Shown one piece after another: positions 1 to 11,089 of a stretch of DNA of 64,000 nucleotides. This DNA comes from Clusia tigrina (Eukaryota > Arthropoda > Insecta > Diptera > Clusiidae): NCBI GenBank assembly GCA_920105625.2, contig CAKKTE020000278.1, positions 682,001-746,000 on the forward strand. The letters are read 5' to 3'. Position numbers and translations under genes: made by a program. Position 1 is the first letter of the stretch; each line of letters starts with the position of its first letter. The notes beneath the pieces are model-generated. The model did not search any database, had not been told where the DNA came from, and saw only the letters and a program-made list of their open reading frames with translations.

Positions 1-9
1 TTCGTTACA

Positions 10-754
10 GATGTAACGCCCAAGATAACCTTGCCTAAATTCGATGGCAATTATTTGAATTGGAGACAATTTCATGACCACTTTAATGAAATGATCCATA
101 AACAGAAGATAGCGAACTGCCAGAAATTGTTCTACCTAAAGTCCAACTTAGTAGGAGAAGCCGAGTGCCTGATAAAACACCTCCCAGCCACAGAAGAAAA
201 CTACTTGACAGCTTGGAGCATTCTAAAGGAGCGCTATGAGAATACTAGGCTGCTGGTAAACGCACTGCTAAGTAAACTTGTCAACCAACCCAATGTTGTA
301 GCAGAAGGAGCCAACAGTTTAAAGCGTTTCCATGACACAACCCAAGAATGTGTATTGGGATTACAAAACATCGGTAATTGACAATGGCACCTGGGAACCA
401 ACTCTATTGTTCATATGTATAAGGAAGTTGGACAAGGCTTCAAACACACTGTATGAACAATCGCTACCTAGGCCACGGGAATTCCAATCATTCAAGGATT
501 TCCTACGCTTCCTGCAATCCCGCTTCCAAGCTCTAGAGGCTTTAGGAGGCAAATCAATCAGCAAAGTAAGTACACTACTTGCAACAAATACCGTCAATTG
601 TCCGATATGTGGAAGTAACCATCCTCTCTACGCATGTAAGGACTTTAGCAAGTTGAACCCTGACAAGCGGCTACAACAAGTGAAACGTCATAATCTCTGC
701 ATCAACTGTCTCAAATCAGGGCACTCGCTCTCGGAAGTGCTCCAAAAAGCATAA
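10..754 (+). pseudogene. BEL1 gag: DUF1759 capsid region and CCHC knuckle, frameshifted
   Basis: The first part (from LPKFDGNYLNWRQFHDHF) matches the DUF1759 capsid module of BEL/Pao Gag. A stop/frameshift near 355-381 moves the reading to the +1 frame, which resumes at RKLDKASNTLYEQ and continues through a zinc-knuckle region (CPICGSNHPLYAC, then CINCLKSGHS). It is open at the window edge and has no start codon here. Two overlapping frames are needed to read it, so it cannot make a full Gag. Confidence 0.85.
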
Positions 755-758
755 TACT

Positions 759-1974
759 ATGCTACACTTTGAAGGAGCCATAACCCAACCCTCTCCAGCT
801 TCAAATACTAATAATTCAAGAATTCAACCTGGTCGTACGAAAGATAAGACGTTAACTGCAAGTATCGACCAACACAGCGTATTAGCTACTCATGCTATTG
901 CACGCACTAAGTATGTCGCCCTGAATATAGCAGTAGTGAAATTAATCGACCACTCAGGAGCCACTATCGAATGCCGAGCCTTACTAGATTCAGGCTCCCA
1001 GCTAAATCTCATCACTGTGAGGCTAGCTAATAGAATAATTCAAGGGAAAGGCTGAGTTGTTAACAATAAAGGGCATTGGGCACGCCAATCAACAATCACA
1101 AAGGCGTGTCAACACAAAAATAGCATCCCGAATATGTAATTTCTCTGCCAATTTCGAAGCCTTCCTCCTACCACAAATAACTGTACCACAAACATCGGTA
1201 GACATAGATACCACCAGCTGGGAAATACCACACAATATTAGGTTGGCAGACCCAGCATTCAACAATCCAGGTCCTATTGACATTCTGTTGGGAGCAGATT
1301 TGTATCACGACATCCTCATTATCGGACAAATTCATTTGGGAAAGGGTTTGCCAACATTACAAAACACCGCTTTTGGATGGATTGTGGCGGGCAAAATCGA
1401 CAATCACTACCTTGATGAACTAACATGCGGAGTGCTGAACAATTCAGAATTCGACCTACAAAAATTTTGGATACTAGAGGAAGTAGACGCCAAGGTTCCC
1501 ACACAATGGAACAACATCAGCACCTTATTTGGCTACAAATGCTTGCAACAACTCGCCAAAGATGAAAGGATCAACCATCCAGTCGCTGCCGCAATTCTTC
1601 AAAGGGATTTCTATGTGGATGATGTCATGACAGGATGCAATAGCCTAACAGAAGCCATTTTTGCTCAAACGGAACTCCAGCAACTACTCGCCAAAGGTGG
1701 CTTCAAACTGAGAAAATGGTGCGCCAATCATCACAAACTGCTGCAGGAGATACCAATGGCAGATCGAGCAATGCATTTTGACTTCGATATACACTCCGAC
1801 GACCACATTAAAACACTAGGATTGTCATGGATTCCAGTAAATGATAGCCTCCGGGTCAAAACAAATTGTTCCGATACAACAAGGATTACTAAAGCAACTT
1901 TGGACATTAAATCTAGATTGGGATGCAGCATTACCAATGGACCTACACACACGATGGCTCCGTTTTCGAGATGA
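759..1974 (+). pseudogene. BEL1 protease and truncated reverse transcriptase
   Basis: The protease shows ALLDSGSQLNLIT, the A17-type aspartic active-site region of BEL/Pao, interrupted at 1053-1055 by a stop. The next frame (1057-1974) carries the conserved 'DILLGADLYHDILI' and 'FGWIVAGK' segments that precede RT. It then jumps at about 1500 straight to the YVDDVMTG catalytic box, so most of the RT fingers and palm (normally a couple of hundred residues) are deleted. The thumb-side motif GGFKLRKWCANH follows. The deletion is internal and the flanking reading frame is kept. Confidence 0.85.
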
Positions 1975-2460
1975 ACTAACTGATTTGGACAAAATTGATG
2001 TACAAGGACATGCCTTTGGGAAACATGTGCCAAAATTTGTTCAGATACATGCCTTCGCTGATGCTTCCGAACGGGCATACGGCGGTGCAGTTTACCTTCG
2101 TTCAGTTACCGAGGACAACGCAGTACTTGTACGACTACTTTGCGCCAAATCCAAGGTTGCACCAGTCAAGTCTACCACAATTCCAAGACTAGAACTTTGT
2201 GCGGCTATGTTAACGGCTGAGCTAGTAAATCGAGTAAAAAAAGAACAACAATTGCGAGATACTCCTACGTTCTTCTGGTCAGACTCTGAAATTGTACTAG
2301 CATGGATCAATTCCACATCGTCATCGTATCAAACCTTCGTTACCAACCGTATAGCAACCATACAAAATCTTAGGTTAACTCAATAATGGCGACACGTCAG
2401 ATCGAAAGAAAATCCAGCCGATTTTCTATCACGTGGAATTACTCTATCAAAATTGAAAAA
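1841..2460 (+). pseudogene. BEL1 RNase H region
   Basis: In a second frame the sequence reads FADASERAYGGAVYLR, then a 'KSKVAPVKSTTIPRLELCAAMLTAEL' type segment (here split into short quotes) and FFWSDSEIVLAWINS. This order is the RNase H domain of BEL/Pao elements, with Asp residues in ADAS and SDSE. The frame ends at 2386 and the following bases read on in another frame. Confidence 0.8.
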
Positions 2461-2518
2461 CTGCACGTTATGTTTCTAAGGTCCCTTATTTCTTAATAGC
2501 TCAGAAGCAACATGGTCT

Positions 2519-3851
2519 GTGCCATACAAACCTGAATCTGACTACAATGAAGAACGAAAAAGAACGGTTACAGTGAACGTGGCCCAATCATGCGGAGACC
2601 ACTGCATAAACAACATCAACCATAGGAACTCATTTCCCAAACTCGAAAGGATCACAGCCTATATTCAACGCAATCCTAATCACAAGAAAGGTTCCTCATT
2701 AACGTGCAAAGTGCTCGAAGAAGGATTGCGTATCATAATTAGAGCCATGCAGCAAGGTGAATTTGCAACAGAGTGGAAGCATCTGAAATCCTTCAAAGAA
2801 CTTCACAAATCCAGTGATCTTTTAAGTTTATCACCATTTCTCGACGAAAACAACATAATTCGAGTAGGTGGCCGACTGGAAGCCTCATCCCTTTCATACG
2901 ATGCAAACCACCCGATGTTACTACCCGCATCTCATCCATTCACGAGACTTTTGATGGAGGACTTGCATCGAAAAAACCTGCATATCGGACCACAAGGACT
3001 TTTAGCGACTACACGGCAACCTTTCTGGCCGGTAAAAGGGAAAACTATTGCACGAACGACTATGCAAAATTGCATCACATGCTACAAAAATAAGCCTAAA
3101 CTCCTAACTCAAATCATGGGCAATCTACCTGCGAATCGCGTGTAGCCTGCTAGGCCATTCATCAACTCTGGCGTAGACTTCTGGGGACCCGTATGGACAC
3201 ACTATCGCCTAAGTGGAAAGCGTCCTCAGAAAAGCTATGTTGCGGTATTTATGTGCTTCACTACGAAAGCAGTACACTTAAAAATGGTAACTGACTTAAC
3301 TACCGAAGCCTTCATTGGAGCTCTGACGCGATTCATGGGTAGACGCGGCAACTGCAGACAACGCCGCAAACTTTGTAGGTGCCTTGAACAAACTTTCAGA
3401 GTTCACCGAGTCCATTCCTCCCCGTGCTCCTCATTTCGGAGGCTTATGGGATGCAGCTGTTAAATCGGCCAAACACCTTCTTCAACACAGTCTCAATACC
3501 GCGTCCCTAACATATGAAGAACTGGAGACACTCATAATTGATATCGAAGCCATACTCAATTCGCGGCCTATCACCCCCATTTCAACTGACTCCAGAGACC
3601 TGGCGGCATTAACTCCGGGACACTTTCTAATCGGAGAACCCATGACTGCCTCCATCCATACCGCGGCAGCTGCTTGCGAAGTTTCTGTGGGCAAACGCTG
3701 GCAACTAATCAAGCAGGAATTCTGGCACAGATGGACTAAGGAATACCTGAGTGAATTGCAACAGAAAACAAAATGGAAACAACCCCGGAAGAATATTGAA
3801 CTTGGAAGGCTGGTCTTAATTAAGGAAGACAACACAGCCGTTCGTCAGTGA
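2519..3851 (+). pseudogene. BEL1 integrase and DUF5641-type C-terminal domain, in three frames
   Basis: The N-terminal part contains the BEL integrase zinc-binding surroundings (HPLL-equivalent 'HPMLLPASHPFTRLLMEDLH' start and CITCYKNK). It stops at 3145, shifts at 3251 (FMCFTTKAVHLKMVTDL) and again at about 3384 (PPRAPHFGGLWDAAVKSAKH). Then come 'ILNSRPITP' and 'LTPGHFLIGEP', the hallmark BEL segments, followed by a DUF5641 tail. The stretch holding the middle DDE Asp is damaged. It is not functional as it stands. Confidence 0.85.
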
Positions 3852-4206
3852 CCTCTGGGACGTATAACTAAGGTATATAATGGCGAAGATGGCTATGTTC
3901 GTGTTGCAGACATCCGTACTATGAACAACACGTTAAAGAGACCGATACACCGTCTTGCCCCACTTCCGAAGCCCAGCAGGAATCCGCGCCTGTATCACCG
4001 CCGAAAAAATGTCGACTTAGTAATATAGGCACCGTAATCACAGGTCTACTACTCTGCTTGGCAATAACGCCATGTGATGCAAGAATTAAGCAAGACAAAT
4101 TTAACAATAAACTCGCCCTTTATTTTGAGAACATAGGCACCACCAACATAATAACCAATGAATGAAATTTAGTCATATTTTATGACCTCGATCCCTACTG
4201 GTAAGA

Positions 4207-5812
4207 ATGGCGAATAATAAAAAATATGACGTTCATGGTAGACAAACTTTGTGGTCAGCTACTCCAAAGAGAATCTTGTCAGCGAATTGGTTTATTACAC
4301 AACCACAGGCTGAGGGACATGAGCAAAGAAAACAATCTTCTGTCGGCACCATCAAACAGCCGGCAGAAAAGAGGCGCCTTGGATCTTATCGGCAATGCTG
4401 CTAATAGTCTTTTCGGTGTATTAGACTCAAAATATGCAGCCGACATGTCAAACATCATCGATGGAATATATAGAAACGAGACCCACGTGGTGAAACTATT
4501 GAAAAATCAGACATCCATTATCGATACCACACTAAATGTTCTGAATAGCAGTCGGAAAGGGTTTCCGTGATTTCCAAGCACAACTGCAATTGTGGTTGCT
4601 CAATTTAATAATATCACCGAGCAACTCCATCAAGAAGAGCTCTCCAAGCTATACTATGCGCTAGCTATGGAACTAGATATTACCATGCAAGGATTTCAAC
4701 AAATGTAGATGGCCAGAATTGAGAGTATTACTGACACACATCATGGCAAGATAAATCCATTACTGGTGTCGCCTCCACAACTTCGGCAGGAACTCGCAAC
4801 GAGCAAGACACATCTACACGAAGGTCTTCGGTTACCACTAGCTCAAGGCAATATTCTGGAATACTACTAGACAATGGAAATCGAAAGCACCATTCACAAA
4901 AACTATGGGCTCTTTCGGCTCCGATTGCCACTAGTGGATACAGAGAAGTACGACCTCTACAAATTAACATCAATTCCTACATCCATAAATTCAACTCTAA
5001 TTCTCATCGAACCAGTTATGAAAATCTTGGCTATAAGCCTTCACAGGGATCAATATTATCCATTCAATGATGAGTTGTCCGCTTGTATGAAGGTGGAACG
5101 AACCAACTATCTATGCCACCATCGTCATCCCATTTATAAATTAGGCGCTGAATTCGGAAGATGTGAAATGGATATATTTAAACATCTAGCAGTATCTGAG
5201 AGCTGTCATCTCCACCAAGCTGGTTCGGATTCCGTTTGGTATCAGTTGCAGAACGGAAACCAATGGATTTATGGGGTGAACAAGATGTCCTCAATCAACG
5301 TGATATGTGACAACAACATCTCACAACTATCATTAGACGGCGCCGGACTCTTGGAGCTTGATGACACCTGCTTTATCAAGGAAGACCAAATACTTATTCA
5401 AGGCCACAAAAGCTACAAAAGTACGCCTAAAATGGCTTACACACGACTTGCGAGCCTACCAGAACCTATTTTGATAAAGCATCTAACGCCTTTATCAAAT
5501 AAGCCAACACATTTCATATCCAACTTGGGAGAAATAACGCGATTGCAGAATCAGTTCGCAGAACTTAAACCCAATGATATAAGCTATCATCATATTCATC
5601 ATTATACCGTCAGTTATCTTTGCGTCCTTGGAATCGTTATAATTACAATTGTAATCGTATGGCGACCACACAAAACAAGGAAACCGAAACCAGCACCACG
5701 GAAGATACTGAATATCAGTGAATCACAAATTCTGTCGACACCCGGCGAACAATCAACTTTTACTGTAAATGTTGAACAGCTGTTCAACGAGGGGGAGAAT
5801 GTTGCATTCTAA
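4207..5812 (+). pseudogene. BEL1 env-like gene (F-protein type fusion glycoprotein), broken
   Basis: Two frames separated by stops. The first (to 4570) has a furin-like RQKR site immediately followed by a hydrophobic, Gly/Ala-rich fusion-peptide-like segment and N-linked glycosylation sites. The second (4874-5812, 312 residues) is Cys-bearing, with a single strong membrane span near the C-terminus (YLCVLGIVIITIVIVW) and a basic cytoplasmic tail. This layout resembles the envelope (F-like) proteins carried by some BEL and gypsy elements. A stop at 4568 and several between 4570 and 4874 break it. The gene ends 12 bases inside the LTR. It is an old degraded copy, described only. Confidence 0.8.
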
Positions 5813-6318
5813 GCGAAGTCAACAACCGCTGCAATGCACGCCCTTGACTACGGCCATCGACAGCGCAAATCGCTGACACCGAATTTTCACGTGCATCAGC
5901 ACTTTGTGCACATTAATTGTAGTTTTTTGCATTACCTTTTTATTACTTGTTTATGTTTTATTTTATATGTAAAATATCTAAGTAAGCAATAATGGTTCAA
6001 TTGTAATAGTATAAATTAAGTGAAATTATTAAATATGTATCAGTTCTTTGAAACCTATCAACGAGTCTTTTATTTAATTGGTCATTCCGGAGGTCTGGTT
6101 ATATGCACTAGTTCCTTCACTCAACAATAGTCTTGCTTTTGTACCTAGGCTACTTTCCACATCAATATCGAAGATCTGATTATAAGCACCAGTATCTTCA
6201 TTCAATATTAGTCTTGGTTTTGCAACTAGGCTATTTCATAACCACAAAACAAAGGTCTGGTGTATCTACCAGGACCCAGCTTAAGTAAGGTGGAATAAAA
6301 GAATTCCCACTCTTAACA
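5800..6318 (+). repeat. LTR of BEL1 (about 519 bp)
   Basis: It starts TGTTGCATTC directly after the polypurine tract and ends ...CTCTTAACA, directly before TTGGTGACCCCGACGTGATC, a BEL-type primer-binding site region. AATAAA lies close to the 3' end. Internal near-repeats occur (about 6085-6165 and 6165-6240 share 'TCTTG.TTTTG...CTAGGCTA'). Confidence 0.8.
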
Positions 6319-6515
6319 TTGGTGACCCCGACGTGATCCTGTGCCGGATCACAATCATCGTAGAAGCTTAACAAGGAGACTCTTGCGAAGCACCAGGAGA
6401 AGATTGGGCAGCAGATCGAAGCGCTCATAAGCAACTTCAAAAAGGACTCCGAACAGAGTAAAACGATCATCTATTACGAGGAACGCATAAGACGACTGGA
6501 TGAATACTCTTAACA
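6319..6515 (+). mobile_element. Second BEL 5' leader and gag start directly after the LTR
   Basis: Immediately downstream of the LTR is a primer-binding-site-like sequence and a short coding stretch (KHQEKIGQQIEAL... ERIRRLDEYS) ending in a stop at 6511. It reads like the coiled-coil N-terminus of a BEL Gag. An ordinary 3' LTR is followed by host DNA, so this LTR is also the 5' LTR of another, now truncated, copy. Confidence 0.65.
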
Positions 6516-6714
6516 GGTCAAAAATGCCGCTAAACGAAATAAGTTAACGGCATTATGCTTTTAATTAAACAGAGGTAGTGTTTCTTTCTTTAATAATGAA
6601 GAAAACAATTTTTTATTTTATCGGATTATTTTTTTTACTTAAACACAACTGGAATATTTCGACTTGTGGATCTTGAGGGTTAATTGACAATGAGAAATTA
6701 TCAAAGAAATTGAA

Positions 6715-6825
6715 CGTTTGCAGTTATTTTTAGAAGTTAAGTGAATTGAGGAATGACGATAGTTAGAGTTAAGGGGGATGCACTGTATTTGTACCACTAC
6801 ATACATCAATTTTAAAACCTGAAAA
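6715..6825 (+). repeat. Dispersed repeat copy 1 (inverted partner at 17250-17345)
   Basis: AGAAGTTAAGTGAATTGAGG... through ...ACCACTACATACATCAATTTTAAAA matches the reverse complement of 17255-17345 with scattered differences over about 100 bases. The family is unknown to me. It has no coding capacity and could be the end of a non-autonomous element. Confidence 0.7.
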
Positions 6826-7422
6826 ACAAAACAAAGCAAAACAAAAATGCCAAATCAAAACAAAGAATACTGCGCAATTCGCATAGTTGCCAGCGGAAAC
6901 TTTCAACCGTCGAACGATTTTGTTGTTTATTTTGGCAAATTCTGCTTGCATCTTTTTCGTTTTTTTTTTATTTCTGGAGAAAGAAACAGACGAGACAGAC
7001 CTTTTTTAATTGCTTTTGAAAGTTCATTTTGTGGCACTTGCAGAAGAAATTTTTATACCTACTTATATATGAAACTGCAGAAAGTTCAAATTGAATTATT
7101 ATTGCCTTAATGCAAAGTGTGTGTAGGTATATCTACGCTCCATTGTATATGAAATCCAATTAAAACATAAAACACAAAAACGTGGCTAAAGCAATCAGCA
7201 TAGTTTCAAAAACTGATGATATTCAACGCCTACGCGCTAATTCACTATCTGCTCTCTTCACAGCAAACACATTAACTGCTACGGCCAGGCATAAGCATTA
7301 ACCAACAACATTAAACAAACTGCAAAACAGAATAATTCGACTATACAGACTGACATCGACTGCTATATAGATATTAAGCGAAAACTAAGTCCGTTTAAAA
7401 ACACGACAAAAAACCCAAAAAA
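6826..7422. other. Non-coding stretch: possible rest of the dispersed repeat, then 5' leader of the jockey element
   Basis: A-rich DNA with no convincing gene. 7200-7422 probably is the 5' untranslated leader of the jockey ORF1 that starts at 7423. Confidence 0.4.
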
Positions 7423-8244
7423 ATGTATAAACCAAATAAATATGAAGAATTCACCAGCACAGAACCGAGCCAAAATCGCTTTGCCTTGCTTACCGATAAT
7501 GTAGCAGGTCCAGACCAAAAAAAGAAAGGTACAGAAGTACTTAAAGAAGTCAAACCCCCCCCAATTCATCTGCGCGAACGCAGCTCTAATATGCTGGTCT
7601 CTAGACTATCTAGCTTGATAGGGCAAAATAACTTCCATATAGTTGCACTAAAGAAGGGTGACTTACACGACACAAAAATTCAGATCTATATTGACAAAAA
7701 TTATCGCTTGGCAATCAACTACCTTGAAAGAAGTAAAAAAACCTATTATACTTATCAACTGAAAAGCAGTGAAGGCTTGATTGTCATATTAAAAGGAATA
7801 GAATCAGATGTCGACCAATATGAGATGAAAGAAGCACTGATCGAAGCCGGTTTCAACCCAAAATCCATATTTAACATACAAAATAAGAATAATATCCCAC
7901 AAACAATGTTCCGAGTGGAGCTTGAACTAGAATCAAGAAAGCTCCAAAAAATCGAAGTCCATCCAATCTATAATAGAAGGATAGACGAAGTTACTTACGT
8001 AGCGCCTCTACACCAAATCCCGACTACGTTCAACGACAAACATGCTACACCTGCCATGAGTTACTCTGATGCACTGAAATCAAATTTAGCTGAAAATTCA
8101 AATTCCAATAAACAATCACAAAATCTAGAGGCAGTGCTCTTAACCTTAACGCAATGTATGACACAGTTCATGTCCTCAATGCAATCAATGATGCAAGAAC
8201 TAATAAAGATTCAAAATCAACTTTTAAATCCATACTTTCATTAA
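7423..8244 (+). pseudogene. Jockey-clade ORF1 (Gag-like) lacking its zinc knuckles
   Basis: The 273-residue open frame has the central RNA-binding module of jockey ORF1 proteins (YRLAINYLERSKKTYYTYQLK, then GLIVILKGIESDVDQYEM and FNPKSIFNIQNK). The CCHC zinc knuckles that should follow 'IDEVTYV' are absent: the protein runs straight into a Ser/Asn/Gln-rich tail and an amphipathic Met/Gln-rich C-terminus. An in-frame internal deletion is the simplest explanation. The protein would normally package the element RNA. ORF2 remnants follow downstream. Confidence 0.8.
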
Positions 8245-8249
8245 CAGCA

Positions 8250-10540
8250 AAATAGACATATTACGCATTTCTGAAACTCACCTTACTCTGAATCACAATT
8301 TTAAAATAAAAGGTTATAAGTTCTACAAAACGTTGCATCTGGATGGCAAAGCTCGGGGTAGGACACGTACTCGTATACTCATAAAATACCGCTAAAAACA
8401 CCACTCACTAGAAAACTACGACAATATCTCCAAGCGACCTCTATCTGCCTGCAATGTTGGGACGCCAACATACCGGTATCATCTGTTTATTGCCCACCTA
8501 GACACATTGTCACAACAGCTCAGTTCGAAATTTGTTTAAAGTCGTTGGGAGAAAAATTACAGCAGCCGGTGATTACAACGCTAAACGCATTGGGGTTCAC
8601 TCCTTATAAATCCCAAGGGTAAAAAGTTATACTACGCCTTAACGAATCGGCGTAACAAAATTGACAATGTGTCTTCTGGAAAACCCACTTACTGGCCTAA
8701 TGATCAACGAAGATCCCAGACTTACTAGATTTTGCAATAACGAAAGGACTCCACCAAAAACTACTGTCTACGGAATCATGCTTTGAGCTGAGTTCAGATA
8801 GTTAAGAAACTTTCTATATTGACATTTTAGTTAGCACTTTACACGTTCCTTCCTTCTTACTGTTTCCGCCTTCAGCACAGGTTACGTTTTCTGAGTTCTG
8901 TTCATCAACTAATTTTATATGACTTTATTATTTACATCATAAGTAAATATATTCACGTTTACAATAATTTGTGATTCGTTTTCTTTTCTTTGACTGCTTG
9001 ATAATGGCGAATTCGATTTGTAAGACCATTTTAGAATCCATCTTATATTAAAACAGATCATTCCCCAGTTATAATGCACCTAAGGAAATACCCAGAAGAC
9101 ACAAACCAACCTTTTCGATTAGTAACAGGTAAAACAAATTGGTTAAAATACCGTAAATATATTTGCAGTCACTTTCCTGATTAATGTAGTTTTAAAAGCG
9201 CGGATGAATTAGATTCCGCAGTAGAATCATTCAACTGCACACTGGTATCAGCAGCAATCCACGCTACACCCCCAAACGGCCAAATCCCACGCAAATCAAT
9301 ATGCTCAACATCATTCGCAATTGAAAGACTGATAAAGGCAAAGAGACGGCTCAGGCGACTGTGGCAAAAGCACACCTATAAGATTTATTGACGGACGATG
9401 GGCGAGAAGCAAGGAAGAGAAGTGGCAAGTCAAACTCTCCTAGTAATAGCTTTAAAATACCAAAAATAGAGCGAACAAATCTCACAGATGGAGCTACTGT
9501 TGAAACCGAAAGAAGTGTGGCATTTTATCTCATATCATCAAACAAAAAGAAAGCGGCATAAAATTAAATTAAATTTAATTCAATTTTAAGACAAGGCTAC
9601 TTTCCACAAATCTGGAAACTATCCCACATAACTATGATACCGAAACGTGATAAAACTCCAACACAAGTCTCATCATAAAGACCAATAAACGTGCTACCCA
9701 AACCTGTCAAAACTCCAGCGCAAGTCTCGTCATACAGACCAATAAGCCTGTTATCCGTCGTCTCGAAACTATTCGAGAAATTATTGCTATCAAAATTAAC
9801 CCCATATCTGGTACAGAATAAAGTATTACCAGTTTGGCTTTCGAAAAAAGCATGGCACAATTGAACAAGTACACCGACTAGTGTCCTAAATCAGAAAGGC
9901 GTTCGAGGAGAAACAATACTGCTCTGCAGTGTTCCTCGATGTCGCACAAGCCTTTGAGAAAGTGTGGCACGAGGGCCTCCTCTATAAAATAATAAACCTT
10001 CTGCCTTCAAATATCCATCGTATCCTGGAATCATACTTAAAGGGTAGGCAATTTCAAGTCAAATATGAAGATTACCTTTCAGCAGAAATGGATATATTGG
10101 CTGGAGTACCTCAAGGAAGTGTTCTTGGACCGATACTGTACACACTATACACCTCAGTTTTACCAACAAACAAATATCTGCTCACCTCAAATTTTACCGA
10201 TGATACTGCGATTTTATCTTGCCATAAGCACCGTCAAATAGTATCGCGTGATCTCAAAGAACATTTACACGTGGTTAAAAATTGGCTTTTGAACTGGCGC
10301 ATCGCAGTAAATGAACAAAAAAGCACACACATAACATTTACACTCAACAAACACACGTGTCCTCCAATCATACTCAACAACAAAACTACCCCACAAGAGA
10401 CAGAAGTGAAATATTTTGTCATTCGCCTTACCTGTAGAACACACATAGAAAAGAAAAGAGCGCACATCAAACTAAAAGCTGCAAGTCTTAACTTAAATTA
10501 TCGAACCACCCCAATATGCTAGCTAGGAATTTACTACAAA
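8250..10540 (+). pseudogene. Jockey ORF2 remnant: endonuclease scraps and reverse transcriptase
   Basis: 8250-8560 holds endonuclease scraps (IDILRISETHLT) in shifting frames. 9020-9400 reads the endonuclease/RT linker. 9600-9900 reads YRPISLLSVVSKLFEKLL. The longest frame (9929-10522) has FLDVAQAFEKVWHEGLLYK, GVPQGSVLGP and the catalytic box as FTDDTAIL: an A-to-T change from the usual FADD. About 63 bases are tandemly duplicated (9645-9765, KTPTQVSS... then KTPAQVSS...). The frame ends early in the thumb region. Dead copy. Confidence 0.85.
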
Positions 10541-10743
10541 CAAGCACACGACCCGCTTGAAGAGAGCAGACTTATCACCATTGTAAACTATTATTAAAAA
10601 AGCCATCATTACTAATTTCTCTAATTACTTTTATTTTTATTGTTTTTCTAAAATAATAAGTGTTCAGTGTACAGTGGTAAAGAGCAGTGATACATTGTTG
10701 TCTAGTTTTACTTATTGTTAGCATCCATATGAGTTGTTACAAT

Positions 10744-10900
<157 letters not shown>

Positions 10901-11089
10901 ACACTATTATGAAAAAAACAAACTGTCGTTTGTCTCGTGGCAGAAGAATCGTTGAAAACGCCTGTGGCATATTTGCTGCTTGACAACTTCTCCATAAATG
11001 GTACAAACACACCACAAGCATATTCACGGCCAATCGGTTGGCACAATCACTTGATTGCATCAGCATGCTGGTATCGTGTATGGGCCACT

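Larger units (their letters stand above)
1..6318 (+). mobile_element. BEL/Pao retrotransposon 1, degenerate, 5'-truncated by the window edge, with env-like gene and 3' LTR
   Basis: Order on the plus strand: gag (DUF1759-type, then zinc knuckle), A17-type protease, truncated reverse transcriptase, RNase H, zinc-binding/DDE integrase with DUF5641 tail, env-like gene, polypurine tract (ACGAGGGGGAGAA), LTR. Gene order and the 'YVDDVMTG' RT box are typical of BEL/Pao. The frame changes many times and the RT fingers/palm upstream of YVDD are missing. The 5' LTR lies outside the window. Confidence 0.9.

Noticed and set aside
6523..6554. Small palindrome AATGCCG(C/T)TAA...TTAACGGCATT
   Set aside because: Short imperfect arms in AT-rich DNA; no supporting context such as a target duplication.
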